Counted from the first letter of the stretch, positions 1 through 7,075 are shown. The stretch is 35,767 bases of DNA from DASPTR01 sp964475545 (GCA_964475545.1 CAYYXF010000006.1:1-35767); one strand, 5' to 3'. Notes: generated from the sequence alone by a model not told the origin. Numbers and translations: made by a program.

Positions 1-621
1 GTCCTTCTTGGAGCGGCATTGCTGTGGTTTGGATGGTTTGGTTTCAACGGAGGCAGCGCTTTCGCAGCTAATGAATGGGCGGTTTCAGCCATTGTTGCAA
101 CTAATCTGTCAGCTGCTGCGGCCATGATGAGCTGGATGATAGTTGATTGGGTAAAGAAAGGGAAACCCTCGGCAGTCGGCATGGCTATTGGCAGTGTTTG
201 TGGAATGGTTGCGATTACGCCTGGGTCAGGCTACGTCAGTGTACCTGCAGCGATGGTTATAGGCTTGGTTGCAGGCGTTGCATCCAATTTGATTTCGAAT
301 TGGCGCATGGCTAGAACAAAGCTGGATGATGCATTGGATGTCTTTGCATGCCACGGTGTTGGTGGCATCTGGGGGTCTATAGCGACTGGCCTGTTCGCGT
401 CAAAGCTCATTAACCCAACTGGAAATGATGGTCTGTTCTACGGCAATCCCAGCCTGTTTATTACGCAATTGGTCGCTGTTGCCGTTGTCGCAACCTTCGC
501 GTTCATCGGCTCATATGCTTTGCTTAGGCTGATCAAATTTTTCTCGCCTTTGCGCGTGAGCCAAGAAGAGGAAGAAATCGGCCTTGACTCAAGTCAACAT
601 GGGGAGGAAGCCTATTCTTAG
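1..621 (+). CDS. amt: Ammonium transporter (Amt/AmtB family), C-terminal part
   Basis: Integral membrane channel for ammonium/ammonia uptake. The gene is cut by the left edge of the window; the frame is open from base 1, so the true start lies upstream. Visible hallmarks are the FNGGSA segment near the left end, several hydrophobic helices, and ACHGVGGIWG, which carries the second pore histidine typical of Amt proteins. The last roughly 25 residues form a hydrophilic, glutamate-rich cytoplasmic tail. In many archaea and bacteria a glnK (PII) gene follows amt; here it does not, and about 500 bases without a gene follow instead. A GlnK could still lie upstream, outside the window. The family call is firm. 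Confidence 0.95.
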   Translation, partial: VLLGAALLWFGWFGFNGGSAFAANEWAVSAIVATNLSAAAAMMSWMIVDWVKKGKPSAVGMAIGSVCGMVAITPGSGYVSVPAAMVIGLVAGVASNLISNWRMARTKLDDALDVFACHGVGGIWGSIATGLFASKLINPTGNDGLFYGNPSLFITQLVAVAVVATFAFIGSYALLRLIKFFSPLRVSQEEEEIGLDSSQHGEEAYS

Positions 622-879
622 AGTCGAAGCCTCAGCAACAAAACATGAATATTCAATCACAGACTGAAATCTTGATGCTGGCACTCCGAACACTCAGTCC
701 CCGAAAGAGGCGAAAAGTTGGCGCGTGCACACGGTAAATAGTTGTCAATCGTTGGCGCTACGATCTAAGAAAAGCTCCCTTGTATTACCGCCACGAAACC
801 TGGCGCGTGGGATAAGGTCTGAGCTCGTGTGGCATTAAGGTTACGGGTTTGGCTGGTTTGTATGAAGGGAGAACCAATA

Positions 880-934
880 CTCAAGGTGGTTCAGGCCTCT
901 GTCGGACTTAGCCCCAGATGGGTTCGAGTCCACC
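880..934 (+). ncRNA. Conserved structured element, copy A (candidate ncRNA)
   Basis: A 52-nt stretch (880-931) aligns without gaps to 4603-4654, with 37 of 52 positions identical by hand count. Conserved blocks are GTTCAG, CCTCT and, at the right end, CCCArATGGGTTCrAGTCC. The last block forms a small hairpin (CCC/GGG around the loop AGAT at 913-922). GGTGG at 885-889 can pair with CCACC at 930-934 and close the element. Differences are mainly transitions and fall mostly at first and second codon positions of the only open frame, which argues for RNA or DNA structure over protein coding. The GGGTTCGAGTCC string resembles a tRNA T-loop, but no full tRNA can be folded. Strand is not certain. Confidence 0.5.
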
Positions 935-1031
935 ATTCTATGTGCTTCGTGGATTCCTAACGTGAGAGAAAAGTGCAATTTAACCTGCATGTTCTTGCCA
1001 TACCACTAATAAATCTAATGTCGCATTTTAG

Positions 1032-1041
1032 AGCGCGCGCT
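1032..1041. repeat. AGCGCGCGCT palindrome, left copy
   Basis: A 10-bp perfect palindrome within AGAGCGCGCGCT. The same 12 bases occur at 3756-3767, so the two copies bracket the arsR-HMA-ATPase operon. Possible protein-binding site; no function known. Confidence 0.3.
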
Positions 1042-1074
1042 GGTCATATGTCTTATAGCACGTTTTCCATTAGG

Positions 1075-1134
1075 TTTATAAGGGCGGCGAGTGCTAATAT
1101 CACGTCGATGTGATATTACAATACGGTGATATTA
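1075..1134 (+). promoter_or_regulatory. Promoter and operator of the metal-resistance operon
   Basis: A TATA-like box (TTTATAAG, 1075-1082) is followed 13 bases later by a perfect inverted repeat: TAATATCAC at 1095-1103 and GTGATATTA at 1110-1118 with a 6-base spacer. A third identical half-site, GTGATATTA, lies at 1126-1134 and runs into the start codon of the repressor gene. The expected transcription start (about 25 bases after the TATA box) falls inside the inverted repeat. This is the layout expected for autorepression by an ArsR/SmtB dimer; binding is inferred. Confidence 0.7.
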
Positions 1135-1478
1135 TGGCTGACCAAGCAATGACAACGAAGGTCCGGTTTTTCATGGCTTTTGCCCATCCGATAAGGTTGC
1201 AGATCCTCGAAGAGCTGAAAGAAGGCGAGAGATGCGTCTGTGAGCTGGTGAAGTCAGTTAAGGGTGCAAGCCAATCGCAGATTTCTAACCATCTTGCATG
1301 TCTTGATGACTGCGGGCTGGTGAGCTCGAGGAGAGAGTGGAGAAAAATATACTATAGGTTTGCTGATCCTAAGATAGCTCGATTTCTGAAGATTGCCGAT
1401 GAAATCGCTCCGCGAATCGCCTCTAGAATCGCGGTGTGTCCTGACATTGCTCCAAATACTGGACAAGAAGGGAGGTGA
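1134..1478 (+). CDS. ArsR/SmtB-family metal-sensing repressor
   Basis: Winged-helix repressor of about 114 residues. The recognition-helix region reads SQSQISNHLACLDDCGLV, typical of ArsR. In front of it lies RCVCELV, matching the metal-binding ELCVCDL motif that lets CadC/ArsR-type sensors release DNA when soft metals bind; further cysteines are at LACLDDC and near the C-terminus. I prefer the ATG at 1134, because the GTG at 1110 lies inside the palindromic operator and near the predicted transcription start. The stop is 5 bases before the start of the HMA gene, and the stop region provides that gene's ribosome binding site. It probably represses itself and the two downstream genes. The metal ligand cannot be read from the sequence. 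Confidence 0.9.
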   Translation: MADQAMTTKVRFFMAFAHPIRLQILEELKEGERCVCELVKSVKGASQSQISNHLACLDDCGLVSSRREWRKIYYRFADPKIARFLKIADEIAPRIASRIAVCPDIAPNTGQEGR

Positions 1479-1483
1479 GAGTT

Positions 1484-1744
1484 ATGACTACTGAAAAATT
1501 GACTTTGAAGATTGCGAAGGCAGAGGGCGCCCCCTGCGCGTGTGGTTCATGTGGAGACAGTTTTCAAAAGACGGCTCTCGAGCGTGCATTGATGAGGTTA
1601 ACTGGCATTTCTAAAGCAAACTTCGACACGATAGGAGGCAAAGTGAAGATTGAATATGACCCGGAGAAAGTCAACCCGCCGAAGATAAATGAGCGCCTGG
1701 AAAAGCTCGGCTACCGAATTGAGAACACCGGAGGAGTCTCATGA
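1484..1744 (+). CDS. Small heavy-metal-associated (HMA) domain protein, probable metal chaperone
   Basis: An 86-residue soluble protein with the beta-alpha-beta-beta-alpha-beta layout of CopZ/HMA domains, ending in a typical GKVKIEYDPEKVN...INERLEKLGYRIE pattern. The usual MxCxxC metal loop is replaced by APCACGSCG, with three cysteines close together. Start chosen at ATG 1484 because a strong Shine-Dalgarno sequence (GGAGGTG, 1471-1477) sits 6 bases upstream. Its stop overlaps the ATPase start (ATGA). The downstream ATPase has no N-terminal HMA domain of its own, so this protein probably serves as the detached metal-binding domain or delivers metal to the pump. Confidence 0.85.
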   Translation: MTTEKLTLKIAKAEGAPCACGSCGDSFQKTALERALMRLTGISKANFDTIGGKVKIEYDPEKVNPPKINERLEKLGYRIENTGGVS

Positions 1745-3591
1745 AGGAATACGTTAGAGGAACAGTTCTGCTCGTTTTGGGCGTAATATCTACTGTGGCA
1801 AGCTGGCTCATCCTGCAAACCAGCATAGCGTATGCGTCTGTAACCGGTATTGCTCTTGCTTTGGCTGCCGTTGCTTGTGGTTATACGATTTACGTCACGG
1901 CCCTTCGACTCCTGTTCCGTAAGAGGATAACTGTCCAATTGTTTGTGACCGTTGCAATCGCTGCCTCGATAGCGGCTGGCTACTACGTACCCGCAGCGAC
2001 AGTGGTGCTCATAATTTTAGCTGGAACAACTCTTGAAGACTATGTCTTTTATCGGACTAGAGGCTCGATTGAGAAGCTCGTCAATATGAGTCCGAAGACT
2101 GCTCTTGTACGTCGTGATGGAACGGAAGTTGAAGTAGCAGTGGAAGACGTCAAGTTGGGCGAAACCGTGCTGGTGAAGCCTGGCGACAAGATACCGGTTG
2201 ATGGAACCGTGATTTCAGGATACAGTGCTGTTAACCAAGCCGCAATAACGGGCGAATCAATGCCTGCAGAAAAGGCGAAGGGCGATCAAGTGTTTGCAGG
2301 TACCATGAACGGGAACGGAGCCTTGGAAATCAAAACCGAAAAGATCGCTGAGGACACTACAATCGCTCATATCATTCATCTTGTCGAGGAAGCAGAAGAG
2401 AAGAGGGCACCGATACAGAATATCGCAGACAGATTCACAACCTACTTCTTGCCCTTCATATTGATTCTGGCAGCCGTAGTGTTTACAGCTGCTTACTTTC
2501 TAGTTGGTCTGCAACCAGCAATTACAAGAACCGTATCCATCCTTCTGGTGGCGTGTCCCTGCGCATTGGGAGTGGCTGTCCCAGTTGCTGTGGTTGGAGC
2601 CATTGGCAACGCCAGCATGAACGGCATAATAATCAAGGGCGGCACAAATATCGAGAAAGTGAAGGATGTCAGATTAGTAGCATTCGACAAAACGGGAACA
2701 TTAACCGTCGGCGAACCAAAAGTCGTTGAGATAAAGACTCTGAACAACTATTCTGAAGATGATGTGGTCAGGTACGCGGCAATAGCTGAAAAATTCTCTG
2801 AACATCCCATTTCCAAGGCCGTAACAGCGAAAGCAACAGCGTTGGGAGTGCTTATTCCAGACCCAATGGAGTTCAAAATTGTACCTGGACGCGGGATTGA
2901 AGCCTACTATGGAAAACAGCAGATCTTGATTGGAAAAGGCATGGCTGAGATGGCGTTTACCGCGGAAGAAGACGAAGCAATAAGTGGATTTGAAAGCAAG
3001 GGAGAAACAGTGCTTCCCGTCATGCTGGACAAACAGATGATCGGGGTCATAGCTGTGGCTGACACGGTGAGAAAAGACTCATCTGAAACGGTTCTGCGTC
3101 TCAAGCAGTTAGGAATCAAGACTGTCATGATAACTGGGGACAACGTGAGAGCTGCTAAATCTATTGCTGGACAAATAGGCGTTGATGAATTCTATGCGGA
3201 GCTTTTGCCAGAACAGAAGGTCGAAATCATAGGAAAAATGAAAAAAGACAATGTTGTTGCCATGGTGGGTGACGGCGTTAACGATGCTCCAGCGTTGGCT
3301 AACGCGGACGTTGGATTTGCGATGGGAGCGGCTGGCAGTGACGTGGCGATTGAAACGGCTGATGTAGCATTACTCGGAGACGATTTGACAAAAGTCGAGT
3401 ACACAATCAGATTGAGCCGAAAAGCCTTTGGCAAAATGAAGATGAACATAGCTTTCTCGATGGCTTGGAACGCCCTTGGATTGACTCTAGCATCAATAGG
3501 CTTAATGGTGCCCATCTTGGCTGCGGTTTTTCAAGAGGCCGGCTGCATTTCTGTGGTAATCAATTCTGCCCTTCTATTGCTGTACAAATAG
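1741..3591 (+). CDS. Heavy-metal-translocating P1B-type ATPase
   Basis: ATP-driven metal exporter of 616 residues in the cell membrane. Motifs in order: hydrophobic helices within residues 8-100; actuator-domain TGES (170-173); CPC in the transport helix (272-274); phosphorylation site DKTGT with Asp316; HP (355-356) in the nucleotide domain; TGDN (465-468); GDGVND (510-515); and two final helices with a conserved NA and the sequence FQEAGCISVVINS. The CPC motif fits Cu, Zn, Cd or Pb pumps of the P1B-1/P1B-2 groups; the exact metal is undecided. The N-terminal HMA domain common in this family is absent and is provided by the overlapping upstream gene. The operon partner ArsR protein suggests metal-induced expression. 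Confidence 0.95.
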   Translation: MKEYVRGTVLLVLGVISTVASWLILQTSIAYASVTGIALALAAVACGYTIYVTALRLLFRKRITVQLFVTVAIAASIAAGYYVPAATVVLIILAGTTLEDYVFYRTRGSIEKLVNMSPKTALVRRDGTEVEVAVEDVKLGETVLVKPGDKIPVDGTVISGYSAVNQAAITGESMPAEKAKGDQVFAGTMNGNGALEIKTEKIAEDTTIAHIIHLVEEAEEKRAPIQNIADRFTTYFLPFILILAAVVFTAAYFLVGLQPAITRTVSILLVACPCALGVAVPVAVVGAIGNASMNGIIIKGGTNIEKVKDVRLVAFDKTGTLTVGEPKVVEIKTLNNYSEDDVVRYAAIAEKFSEHPISKAVTAKATALGVLIPDPMEFKIVPGRGIEAYYGKQQILIGKGMAEMAFTAEEDEAISGFESKGETVLPVMLDKQMIGVIAVADTVRKDSSETVLRLKQLGIKTVMITGDNVRAAKSIAGQIGVDEFYAELLPEQKVEIIGKMKKDNVVAMVGDGVNDAPALANADVGFAMGAAGSDVAIETADVALLGDDLTKVEYTIRLSRKAFGKMKMNIAFSMAWNALGLTLASIGLMVPILAAVFQEAGCISVVINSALLLLYK

Positions 3592-3780
3592 AGTCAAGTC
3601 TTTCTTGCACGCAGGATAGCGTACTAGACTTTCTCATCAAGCAGGCTTCTACCCTTTCTTTCGATTTCATCCCTGATTTCTCTCACTTTCTCTATTGACT
3701 TGCCTTTCGGGTCCTCAATTCCCAGTCTACTACTTTGTTGAGCAAGGGGCAGGGCAGAGCGCGCGCTAATGCCGCGAGAA
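3592..3780. other. Convergent intergenic region
   Basis: About 190 bases between two genes that end toward each other. I see no convincing gene. The only notable item is the AGAGCGCGCGCT string at 3756-3767, also found upstream of the metal operon. Confidence 0.4.
3758..3767. repeat. AGCGCGCGCT palindrome, right copy
   Basis: Second copy of the 10-bp palindrome found at 1032-1041; identity extends to AGAGCGCGCGCT. Related GCGCGCTAAT-type strings occur near 3760 and 29385. Confidence 0.3.
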
Positions 3781-4500
3781 TCACCTGTGTTCCTGAATCC
3801 ATCCAAAGTCAGTGTAGATCTTTCTTATCGTGGCTGAGGTCAGGAAATCGATGAATTCTTCAGACAGCTTCACATTCTTACTGTAGGAGATTATACCGGC
3901 TACTGTACTTCTGAAGACCTGAAGATTCTGGGGAAGTTCGACTATCTCGCACGTATCTGGCCACACGCCCTGGAACGCATTCCAGCCGAATATGACATCA
4001 ACCTTGTCAGAATGGATTAGACTCATCAGAGAGCCACATGCATCTGCATGATGGGTAATGTTTTGACGTATCTGGTCTGTCAGTCCTGCTTTGCTCGCTA
4101 TGTCGTCCCACACGCCCTTTAAGCATCCTTCGACAGCTATTCCGATTCGAACGTCTTTCCTGCAAAGATCTTTGAGAGAAGCGATCTTTGCTGGGTTTCC
4201 AACGGGAACGATTATGACTGATCTTCGATACCCGAGGCTCTTTCTTGAGCCTTTGATTATCAGTCCTCGATCTTCTGCGTCATCCAGGATGTACTCGGCT
4301 CCAGAAGAGAAGACATCACCCTTTTTGAATTTCGCTATCTCTTTCAGAAGGTCTTCTGGTTTGCCTATTCTCAAGTCGCATTTTACCTTGGAGTCTTTTT
4401 CAAAAATGGCTATCGCATCACGGAGAGGGGGAGCAACTGCACCGGCAGAATATACCTTGAGTTGCTGCTTCGCAGAGGGCACTGAATTCATCACCGACAT
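3781..4500 (-). CDS. ModA-like substrate-binding protein without signal peptide
   Basis: 239 residues of the type II periplasmic-binding fold as in molybdate/tungstate-binding ModA/WtpA: an early LKVYSAGAVAPPLRDAIAIF segment followed by KPEDLLKEI, GDVFSSGA and later VDVIFGW. Family members are normally secreted or lipid-anchored and feed an ABC transporter. Here the N-terminus (MSVMNSVPSAKQQ) has no hydrophobic signal sequence or lipobox, and an in-frame TAA two codons upstream of the ATG rules out a longer form. No permease or ATPase gene is adjacent. It may be a cytoplasmic anion-binding protein or a relic. A TATA-like TTATTATT lies about 15-20 bases upstream of the start. Ligand uncertain. 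Confidence 0.75.
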   Translation of the reverse strand: MSVMNSVPSAKQQLKVYSAGAVAPPLRDAIAIFEKDSKVKCDLRIGKPEDLLKEIAKFKKGDVFSSGAEYILDDAEDRGLIIKGSRKSLGYRRSVIIVPVGNPAKIASLKDLCRKDVRIGIAVEGCLKGVWDDIASKAGLTDQIRQNITHHADACGSLMSLIHSDKVDVIFGWNAFQGVWPDTCEIVELPQNLQVFRSTVAGIISYSKNVKLSEEFIDFLTSATIRKIYTDFGWIQEHR

Positions 4501-4593
4501 GGCTTATTCTTGTGATGAATAATAACTTTTGGCGCCCGATTAAATGCTAGTTGCTTCGAGCCGAATGTATTGCAGTATGCGTCTATCTCTTAT

Positions 4594-4654
4594 GGGCTTG
4601 AACTCGAACGAGTTCAGACCTCTACCGTACCTGTACCCAAATGGGTTCAAGTCC
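4594..4654 (+). ncRNA. Conserved structured element, copy B, in a long hairpin
   Basis: Bases 4603-4654 match element A (880-931) at 37 of 52 positions without gaps. In addition GGGCTTGAAC (4594-4603) can pair with GTTCAAGTCC (4645-4654), giving a 10-pair closing stem with one G:U. GAACTCG (4600-4606) can alternatively pair with CGAGTTC (4609-4615), so two exclusive folds exist. The CCC/GGG mini-hairpin of copy A is kept (4636-4645). The 3' end of a tRNA-Pro gene on the other strand lies only 6 bases away, so the minus strand of this element could be transcribed as the tRNA trailer. A chance open frame runs through it but has no protein support. Strand uncertain. Confidence 0.5.
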
Positions 4655-4660
4655 TAATAA

Positions 4661-4735
4661 TGGGGCTGCCCGGATTTGAACCGGGGTCTATAGCGCCCGA
4701 GGCTACAAGCCTAGACCAAGCTAGCCGACAGCCCC
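4661..4735 (-). tRNA. tRNA-Pro (anticodon CGG)
   Basis: Folds as a complete 75-nt cloverleaf on the minus strand: acceptor GGGGCTG/CAGCCCC; D arm with GGCT/GGCT (two G:U pairs) and the D-loop GG; anticodon stem GTAGC/GCTAT around the loop CTCGGGC, giving anticodon CGG; T arm CCCGG-TTCAAAT-CCGGG; discriminator base A. No CCA is encoded and there is no intron, both common in archaea. Position 9 is C, which is unusual. It lies upstream of, and divergent from, the NrdD-like gene. Confidence 0.95.
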
Positions 4736-4779
4736 ACGCGGTAAATCAATGTTTAGAGCCACCAAAATAAGTGTTCCTT

Positions 4780-4830
4780 AATCTTTAAACCCTTGCCGAT
4801 AATACTAGTACCTTTACCGTCAGGAGGGGG
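4780..4830 (+). promoter_or_regulatory. Probable promoter and ribosome binding sites of the NrdD-like gene
   Basis: TCTTTAAACC at about 4779-4788 is a TATA-like box that would place the transcription start near 4810. GGAGGGGG (4823-4830) lies 10 bases before TTG 4841; a second site, GAGGAG (4863-4868), lies 5 bases before GTG 4874. Both starts are possible. Confidence 0.45.
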
Positions 4831-4840
4831 TCTGCAGAGC

Positions 4841-7048
4841 TTGTCTGTTTCGCATCGCTTACGAGGAGTCAAAGTGCTTAAAGCCGTCTCCTCGTCTTTG
4901 AGGCTGCAGATCCTTAATTTTCTTTTTGACAAAGGACCTCTTTCCTACACCGAGCTGATGAGTTCGCTGAAGATGAATCCAAGCAGAGATGCTGGACGAT
5001 TTGCCTATCACCTGAAGTTTCTGCTCAAGGCAGATCTGATTGAGGCCGACGTTGAAACAAGAAAGTACTGTTTGACTGACTTAGGCAAGATGGTTATAGA
5101 CGTTGCAGACCGCATTGAAAGGAACGCATCCAAACCAAAAGGCGTCCTCGTTCGCGCCTCTAGGTCTGCACTGGAAGAGTTTGACGCTAACAGAATAGCA
5201 AGCTCTCTCATAAAAGAGGCAAAAATGCCAGCTGAACTGGCTCAGAAAGTAGCAAAAGAAGCCGAGAAACGACTCTTAAAGTCGAAAACCAAGTACCTGA
5301 CTGCTCCTCTCGTCAGGGAAGTTGTCAACGCGATCCTGATTGACAAAGGTCTAGAGGAATATCGTCACAGGCTTACCCGCCTTGGGCTCCCAGTTCACGA
5401 AGTCAGCATGCTGGTCGAAGCAAGAAATCCTGATTCCGAAGACGCGAAAACAATACGCGAAACAGCCGGAGACGCTGTCCTAAGAGAGTACGTGCTTCTC
5501 AAAGTATTTCCAAGAGACATCGCAGACGCCCACTTAGCCGGATCGTTGCACATTAGCAATCTTAGCTCATGGATCACCAAACCAAACGAAGTAGTGCATG
5601 ATCTGAGATTCTTCTATCAAAACGGGCTAGACTTAGAGAAGATAAACGCTTTCCAGCCGTCTTTCTCTCCACCGCACAATCTAGAGTCCGCATTGTCCAC
5701 TACTATTAACGTTCTTATCCATTCAGCCAAGGAAATAGCTGAAGCGCAGACCCTTGAATACTTCAATGTTTTTCTCGCCCCCTTTGCCAGAGAAGTTGAT
5801 TCTCAAAAAATCAAAGACGCCCTGCAACTATTCATTGACAGCGCAAATCAGTGCGCCGACACTACGCTGAGCCTCGAGCTCACCATCCCAAACTTCATCG
5901 CCGACAAGCCGACCACAGGTCCCAAGTCAAAACCCACCTGCAAGTATGGAGACCTGGCTGAGGAAGCGCAGCTTTTGGCATCGCTTATTCTTGACATATT
6001 AATCGAACAAAGCCGAATAAAACCGCTGCTTAACCCCAGAATAGTCGTAAAAATACGGGCTGAAACGTTCATAGACGAAAGGGCCAAAGCGTTGCTCTTG
6101 AAAGCCCACAATCTAGCAGCAAACAAAGGCTTGGTATATTTCGCTTGCTTATCGAAAAAAGGCGAAGAAGAGGCTTCATTTTCTGGCCTCGGGCGCAAAC
6201 TCACGCCTGATTTAAATGGAGACTGGGAAACTGACACTCTACGCACAGGCTGTTTAGGATGGGTAGCAGTCAACTTGCCCCGAATCTCGTATGAATGTGA
6301 AAAAGACGAAGCAAAATTCATCGAACTTCTGAAAGAGAGACTTGAGATGGCAGCTCGAGCCTTGGAGATCAAGTATGCAGCGCTCAAACAACACGCCGGC
6401 AAACTGCTCCCCTTCCTCATGCAAAACGCAAACGGCGACCATTATTTCAGACTTGAGAATTCATCGCGCCTGATAAACTTAGTAGGACTGAAGGAGACAA
6501 TGGAGTCGTTCTACGGAAAGAATCTTCAGGATAAGAAAGCCTCGCATTTCCTAGAAAGCATAGCCGAATGCATATCGGACTTTACTCACAAGGCAAGCAA
6601 AAGGCGCGTGAGACGTCTGCTTCCATCAATATTGCCGAATAAAGAAGCCTCTGAAAGATTGGCGGAACTGGATATTGACAGATATGGCTTTGGAAAAGTC
6701 AAGTATTCGGGAACAAGAGAAAGACCATTCTACTCCACGATCAACACAATACAGCTCCATGGAAGTCAAGCTTCTCCGGAGCCCCAAATAACTGATCCAA
6801 AACTCACCAAGACGCGCCTTGGCGGCGCTTTGACCGTCATAGAGATCGACGATACTGAACAAGTAACAGATGAGCTTCTGTCCAAAACGAAGCAGGCTAC
6901 AGAAGCCTGTGCCTTAGAATTCTTCACATATAGCCGCAAGCTAACGTATTGTGCCAACTGCAAAAAAAGCTGGTTCGGCCTGCTACACAAGTGCCCTTCA
7001 TGTAGCGCCACTGGTGCCCTGACACTCTACGACCGTCTTACGTATTGA
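4841..7048 (+). CDS. HTH + ATP-cone + anaerobic ribonucleotide reductase (NrdD)-like protein, probably radical-deficient
   Basis: About 735 residues. Domains in order (counted from TTG 4793, the furthest upstream in-frame start; subtract 16 for this start): ArsR-like winged helix (about 28-105); ATP-cone (about 118-195, with RASRSALEEFDANRIASSL); NrdD-like body with AHLAGSLHISNL (247-257) and DTLRTGCLGWVAVNLPRI (481-498); and a C-terminal CANC...CPSC zinc ribbon. Class III reductases normally continue after the zinc ribbon with an RxxGY glycyl-radical motif and a WNxGK-type tail; this protein stops at DRLTY, just where the glycine should come. The expected HIHDL is HISNL, and the usual GCR region reads SGLGRKL. 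No nrdG activase gene is nearby. It may be a nucleotide-sensing regulator derived from NrdD, or a distinct archaeal subfamily. Start is TTG 4841 or GTG 4874. Confidence 0.75.
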   Translation: MSVSHRLRGVKVLKAVSSSLRLQILNFLFDKGPLSYTELMSSLKMNPSRDAGRFAYHLKFLLKADLIEADVETRKYCLTDLGKMVIDVADRIERNASKPKGVLVRASRSALEEFDANRIASSLIKEAKMPAELAQKVAKEAEKRLLKSKTKYLTAPLVREVVNAILIDKGLEEYRHRLTRLGLPVHEVSMLVEARNPDSEDAKTIRETAGDAVLREYVLLKVFPRDIADAHLAGSLHISNLSSWITKPNEVVHDLRFFYQNGLDLEKINAFQPSFSPPHNLESALSTTINVLIHSAKEIAEAQTLEYFNVFLAPFAREVDSQKIKDALQLFIDSANQCADTTLSLELTIPNFIADKPTTGPKSKPTCKYGDLAEEAQLLASLILDILIEQSRIKPLLNPRIVVKIRAETFIDERAKALLLKAHNLAANKGLVYFACLSKKGEEEASFSGLGRKLTPDLNGDWETDTLRTGCLGWVAVNLPRISYECEKDEAKFIELLKERLEMAARALEIKYAALKQHAGKLLPFLMQNANGDHYFRLENSSRLINLVGLKETMESFYGKNLQDKKASHFLESIAECISDFTHKASKRRVRRLLPSILPNKEASERLAELDIDRYGFGKVKYSGTRERPFYSTINTIQLHGSQASPEPQITDPKLTKTRLGGALTVIEIDDTEQVTDELLSKTKQATEACALEFFTYSRKLTYCANCKKSWFGLLHKCPSCSATGALTLYDRLTY

Positions 7049-7075
7049 TGGCTTTATGACGAGCAGATTCGAATT

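Larger units (their letters stand above)
622..1074. other. Gene-free stretch between amt and arsR
   Basis: About 450 bases with no convincing reading frame on either strand. It holds the conserved 52-nt element copy A (880-931, listed separately) and short potential stems upstream of it: CCACG/CGTGG around 791-809 and TGGTT/AACCA around 854-876. The string TGGCGCGTG occurs twice (about 720-728 and 801-809). A longer non-coding RNA covering roughly 700-940 is possible but unproven. I looked for SRP RNA and RNase P RNA hallmarks and did not find them. Confidence 0.5.

Noticed and set aside
894..940. tRNA gene suggested by GGGTTCGAGTCC
   Set aside because: No acceptor, D or anticodon arms can be paired around it; the T stem itself has mismatches.
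690..940. SRP RNA or RNase P RNA in the gap after amt
   Set aside because: The conserved SRP helix 8 string and the RNase P core motifs are absent; GAAGGGAG alone is not enough.
4570..4770. 66-codon open frame running through element B and the tRNA-Pro complement
   Set aside because: It overlaps a clear tRNA, has no ribosome binding site, and its similarity to the region at 880-931 does not follow codon positions.
5848..6420. 190-codon open frame on the minus strand inside the NrdD-like gene
   Set aside because: Shadow of the real gene: composition typical of an antisense frame, no family resemblance, no start signal.
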